This document shows positions 4,563 to 7,044 of a DNA stretch of 7,044 nucleotides, one piece after another (position 1 is the stretch's first letter; each line of letters begins with the position of its first letter). This DNA is from Xanthobacteraceae bacterium. GTDB lineage: Bacteria; Pseudomonadota; Alphaproteobacteria; Rhizobiales; Xanthobacteraceae. Under the pieces are notes generated by a model. The model was given only the letters and a program-made list of their open reading frames with translations. It did not search any database and was not told the DNA's origin. A program made the translations under genes and the position numbers. The stretch spans positions 1-7,044 of the forward strand of contig JASHYD010000280.1 in NCBI GenBank assembly GCA_030043175.1, written 5' to 3'.

Positions 4563-5582
4563 GTGAGCGCATCGACCGCCCATCCCGCTGCCGACCCTGC
4601 GCCGCATGTCGCGGAGGGGCAAGCGGGCGCACCGTCTGCCGCGCCCCCGCGGCGCAAGTCAGCGAAGCTGAAATTCGAAGTTGTGGCCGGCACCCATGCG
4701 GGCGCCGTGCTCCTGCTCGATTGGGCTGACTACCGGATCGGCAGTTCCCCGGACGCCGACATTGTGCTGAGCGACGAAGGCGTGGCCCCGGAACATGCCG
4801 TTTTGCGCTTGGGTCCTGGCGGCGTGCAGATTGATGCGACCGGCGGCAGCGTTACGATTGAGCATGAGCCGCTCGCGTTGTGGCGCGGCCGTCGCGTCAG
4901 GTTGCCGGCGAATGTCACGCTCGGAGCGGCGCGGATTCACCTGTCCGGGGACGGCGGGGACGATCTGGGGCCACGGTTCGATCAGCTTGGCCGCGAGCTT
5001 GGCCGCAGGGTCCTTCACAATCCGCTGACCAGCGCCGCAGTCCTCGCCTGCCTTGTGATTGCCGCGACAGTCGCGCGGGAATTGCCGCAAACCGCCCGGG
5101 CCGGTCGTGACGGCGAGCACAGCGGTGCTGCCGTGGTCGGCGCTTCGGAGCGCCCAACATCCGGCGCGCCTAACGCCCAATCGGCGGCCGAAGCGGCGGC
5201 GCGCCAACTCAGCACGCGGCTCGACGCGGCGAATATACGGACTTTGCGCGTGAGCACCGCGGACGGTCGCGTAGCTGTCGCCGGAAAGGTGACCAAAGAG
5301 GAAGCTGTCAGCTGGGCGGCAATCCAGCAGTGGTTCGACCAGGCTTACCGTGGCGACATCGTTCTAACCACGGACATCAGCCCCACCGGCGAGGGTCGAG
5401 CCATGCCGGCGTTGCAGCTCCAGGCCATCTGGTATGGAGAGAACCCCTATATCGTGACGGCGGGCGGCGAACGCTACTTTGAAGGAGCGGTTCTCGACAA
5501 TGGCTGGATCATTCGCGAGATCGGCGAGGATCGTCTGCTGCTTGGCAAAGGCGGCGAGACGGTGGCGCTGACATACCGGTGA
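4563..5582 (+). CDS. sctD: SctD inner-membrane ring protein with FHA domain (YscD/PrgH family; Y4yQ-like)
   Basis: This 339-residue protein has the SctD layout. The N-terminal tail is Ala/Pro-rich (1-35). A cytoplasmic FHA-like domain (about 37-127) contains the family pattern 'YRIGSSPDADIVLSDEGV' (57-74) followed by E-H-A-V-L. A single membrane helix lies at about 157-171, and a Gly/Ser/Ala-rich linker (178-208) leads to a periplasmic part. A BON-like domain is seen at about 210-270 (R-V-A-V-A-G-K-V pattern), with a last beta-rich segment to the end. SctD forms the larger inner-membrane ring around SctJ, and its FHA domain holds the SctK pods inside the cell. The GTG start is fixed by GGAGG 8 nt upstream. 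The periplasmic region is short, with room for only one clear ring-building domain plus the tail. The nearest rhizobial counterpart is Y4yQ, assigned from memory. Confidence 0.85.
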   Translation: MSASTAHPAADPAPHVAEGQAGAPSAAPPRRKSAKLKFEVVAGTHAGAVLLLDWADYRIGSSPDADIVLSDEGVAPEHAVLRLGPGGVQIDATGGSVTIEHEPLALWRGRRVRLPANVTLGAARIHLSGDGGDDLGPRFDQLGRELGRRVLHNPLTSAAVLACLVIAATVARELPQTARAGRDGEHSGAAVVGASERPTSGAPNAQSAAEAAARQLSTRLDAANIRTLRVSTADGRVAVAGKVTKEEAVSWAAIQQWFDQAYRGDIVLTTDISPTGEGRAMPALQLQAIWYGENPYIVTAGGERYFEGAVLDNGWIIREIGEDRLLLGKGGETVALTYR

Positions 5583-5639
5583 CCGCGGCGCTCGTCGCGG
5601 CGCGACGCAAGTTCAAAAACGATATAAGAGGGTTGACGG

Positions 5640-6056
5640 ATGAGCACCGGCAGAGTCGAAGGCGATCGCCGCGGCATGGCGTTTGCGGGCACCAGCCCGG
5701 TCACACCGGGGGCGCTCGCGGACACCGAGCCGACGGGAACGACCGTCGGCGCTCCGAAACCCGCCGACCAGCAGGAGTTCGAGACGCTGATCCGCATTAC
5801 CGGCCGGCGCGCCGCCGCCGCCGCGATCCGCTCGCCGCACCAATGCATTGTCGATTTCGTGATGCCGCGAATATCGGACCCGACAATTTTCCAAGGTGAC
5901 CGCTCGATCTCGATTCTTGAGCAGCTTGCTTCGGATATTCTGCCTAACCTTGAGGAGAGCAGCGAGCTGCGAGCGCTCGCGGGGGCCATCATCGCCGACG
6001 AGATCGCGCGTCACCGCGACCTTCTAACGCGGATTCATGCTGGCATCGGCGCATGA
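5640..6056 (+). CDS. Unidentified 138-residue protein between sctD and the TPR gene
   Basis: I do not recognise this protein. It has no signal peptide or membrane helix. Residues 1-45 are Gly/Thr/Pro-rich and probably disordered. Residues 46-80 contain 'FETLIRITGRRAAAAAIRS' and a short hydrophobic strand with one Cys, 'QCIVDFVMPRI'. Residues 88-136 are two predicted amphipathic helices, 'ISILEQLASDILPNLEESSE' and 'LRALAGAIIADEIARHRDLL'. AGAGGG lies 8-9 nt before the ATG, and the stop overlaps the next ATG (ATGA), so it is coupled to the TPR gene. Position between SctD and a SctG-like TPR protein resembles the place of SctE/SctF in other T3SS families. A needle chaperone or co-chaperone, a rod/needle-like protein or an early substrate are all possible; none is shown. 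Confidence 0.8.
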   Translation: MSTGRVEGDRRGMAFAGTSPVTPGALADTEPTGTTVGAPKPADQQEFETLIRITGRRAAAAAIRSPHQCIVDFVMPRISDPTIFQGDRSISILEQLASDILPNLEESSELRALAGAIIADEIARHRDLLTRIHAGIGA

Positions 6057-6385
6057 GCGGGTCCGGCGATAGCGCCCCGGTGCAGCTGCTGCATCTTCTC
6101 GGCTATCTTTACGGCCAGCACGGCGAGACCAAACGCGGGCTGGTCCTGTTGATTATCGCGGCCCGGCTTGCCCCCGACAATGTCTACATCTGGCGAACCC
6201 TCGCGCATTCGTTTCTCGTCGACGGCGCTCCGGAACGGACCATCGCGGTGATCGAGCGTCTGCGCCTGATGGACGGTTCTGACGATCCCGTCCTCGACTT
6301 GCTGATGGGTCGTGCCCTGTGGGCCTGCGGCCGCCGGGTCGAGGCGCGCCGCTCGTTTCGTGATTTTCTTGCGCGACGCGGTTAG
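6053..6385 (+). CDS. Small TPR protein of the T3SS (SctG/YscG-like or Y4yS-like)
   Basis: The 110 residues are almost entirely helical with tetratricopeptide spacing. Repeat 1 is at about 10-43 (ending A-R-L-A-P-D-N), repeat 2 at about 44-77 ('[20 protein letters not shown]'), and repeat 3 at about 78-110 ('[20 protein letters not shown]'). There is no signal peptide. Small TPR-fold proteins of this size (YscG/PscG) act as needle-subunit chaperones in Yersinia- and Pseudomonas-type systems, and rhizobial clusters carry the TPR protein Y4yS near rhcV. A chaperone role for the needle candidate or for the 138-residue protein is the natural inference. The ATG overlaps the preceding stop by 4 nt, and the gap to rhcV is 2 nt. 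Confidence 0.82.
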   Translation: MSGSGDSAPVQLLHLLGYLYGQHGETKRGLVLLIIAARLAPDNVYIWRTLAHSFLVDGAPERTIAVIERLRLMDGSDDPVLDLLMGRALWACGRRVEARRSFRDFLARRG

Positions 6386-6387
6386 TC

Positions 6388-7044
6388 ATGAACTTGCTCG
6401 ACATGCTCACCCGAGCGCTGGTGGTCGCGTCCCGCCGAGGCGACCTTGCGATCGCCAGCATCGTGCTCGTTGCGATCATGATGATGATCATTCCGCTGCC
6501 GACGCCCGTCGTCGACCTGCTGATCACCGCCAATATCGCGGCGAGCCTGCTTATCCTGTTGGTCGCGTTCTACATCAGCGAGCCGATCGAGGTGTCGGCA
6601 CTGCCCTCCGTCGTCCTGATCGCGACGCTGTTTCGGCTCGCCATCACCATCACCACCGCGCGGCTGATCCTGCTCCAGGCGGACGCCGGCGAGATCATCA
6701 GCACGTTCGGCAATTTCGTCGTCGGGGGCAACCTTGCGGTCGGCCTTGTCATCTTCGTCATCATTACGGTGGTACAGTTTGTCGTCATCACCAAGGGCGC
6801 CGAGCGCGTCGCCGAGGTTGCGGCCCGGTTCAGTCTTGATGCCCTTCCGGGCAAACAGATGAGCATCGACAGCGACCTGCGCGGGGGCGACATCGATCAG
6901 GCGGAAGCGCGGCGGCAGCGGCGCCGGCTGAGCCAGGAGAGCCATCTTTATGGCGCCATGGACGGCGCGATGAAATTCGTCAGGGGCGATGCCATCGCGG
7001 GTATCGTCGTCATCCTCGTCAACCTGATCGGCGGCCTTGCGATC
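6388..7044 (+). CDS. rhcV: RhcV / SctV export-gate protein, N-terminal part (cut by window edge)
   Basis: The first 219 codons are present and open at the right edge. SctV (LcrV-independent FlhA/InvA/YscV family) is the nonameric export gate. Membrane helices are visible at about 19-37, 41-63, 73-96 and 107-135, and another begins near 203. The segment '[20 protein letters not shown]' (146-165), followed by a basic stretch [10 protein letters not shown], is the strongly conserved FHIPEP loop. '[19 protein letters not shown]' (72-90) is also a family block. The large cytoplasmic ring domain lies outside the window. The ATG begins 2 nt after the TPR gene stop, so it is translationally linked to it. 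Confidence 0.96.
   Translation, partial: MNLLDMLTRALVVASRRGDLAIASIVLVAIMMMIIPLPTPVVDLLITANIAASLLILLVAFYISEPIEVSALPSVVLIATLFRLAITITTARLILLQADAGEIISTFGNFVVGGNLAVGLVIFVIITVVQFVVITKGAERVAEVAARFSLDALPGKQMSIDSDLRGGDIDQAEARRQRRRLSQESHLYGAMDGAMKFVRGDAIAGIVVILVNLIGGLAI

Noticed and set aside
1..7044. tRNA/rRNA genes, CRISPR arrays, insertion sequences
   Set aside because: No tRNA-like cloverleaf, regularly spaced long repeats, transposase frame or terminal inverted repeats were seen.

Overview
The window is the middle of a chromosomal- or island-type type III secretion system (T3SS) locus of the rhizobial (Rhc) family. The organism is probably a GC-rich alphaproteobacterium of the Rhizobiales (Bradyrhizobium/Mesorhizobium-like). 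The evidence is a run of recognisable rhizobial-type core genes (NolB, RhcJ, NolU, NolV, RhcN), a secretin that stops after its N-terminal domains (RhcC1/NolW, as in rhizobia, where the secretin is split), strongly GC-biased third codon positions, and frequent GTG starts. I cannot name the species.

Layout. Two divergent gene sets run outward from an unusually AT-rich intergenic region (about 3750-4233). Leftward (minus strand, from 3749 to the left edge) the order is rhcC1, a 65-residue unidentified small protein, nolB (SctI inner rod), rhcJ (SctJ lipoprotein ring), nolU (SctK sorting-platform protein), nolV (SctL stator) and the first 32 codons of rhcN (SctN ATPase). From rhcJ onward the genes overlap by a few bases, as in a translationally coupled operon. 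Rightward (plus strand) the order is a 67-residue small protein that is the best needle/pilin candidate, two strong RNA hairpins, sctD (FHA-domain inner-membrane ring), a 138-residue unidentified protein, a 110-residue TPR protein (SctG/Y4yS-like) and the first 219 codons of rhcV (SctV export gate).

How they work together. SctD, SctJ and the RhcC1/RhcC2 secretin form the membrane rings. SctV is the export gate. SctK, SctL and SctN form the cytoplasmic sorting platform and ATPase. NolB is the inner rod, and one of the two small Gly/Ser/Thr-rich proteins probably forms the needle or pilus. The pore-forming half of the secretin (RhcC2), the minor export proteins (SctR/S/T/U), the SctQ C-ring, effectors and regulators are not in this window.

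The most unusual parts are the intergenic region (four tandem 14-bp repeats, a roughly 34% GC stretch and operator-like dyads, with no recognisable tts box), the two small proteins with strong ribosome-binding sites, the 138-residue unknown, and the paired hairpins after the candidate needle gene. I see no wholly new system. This is a variant of a known one with several unassigned parts.
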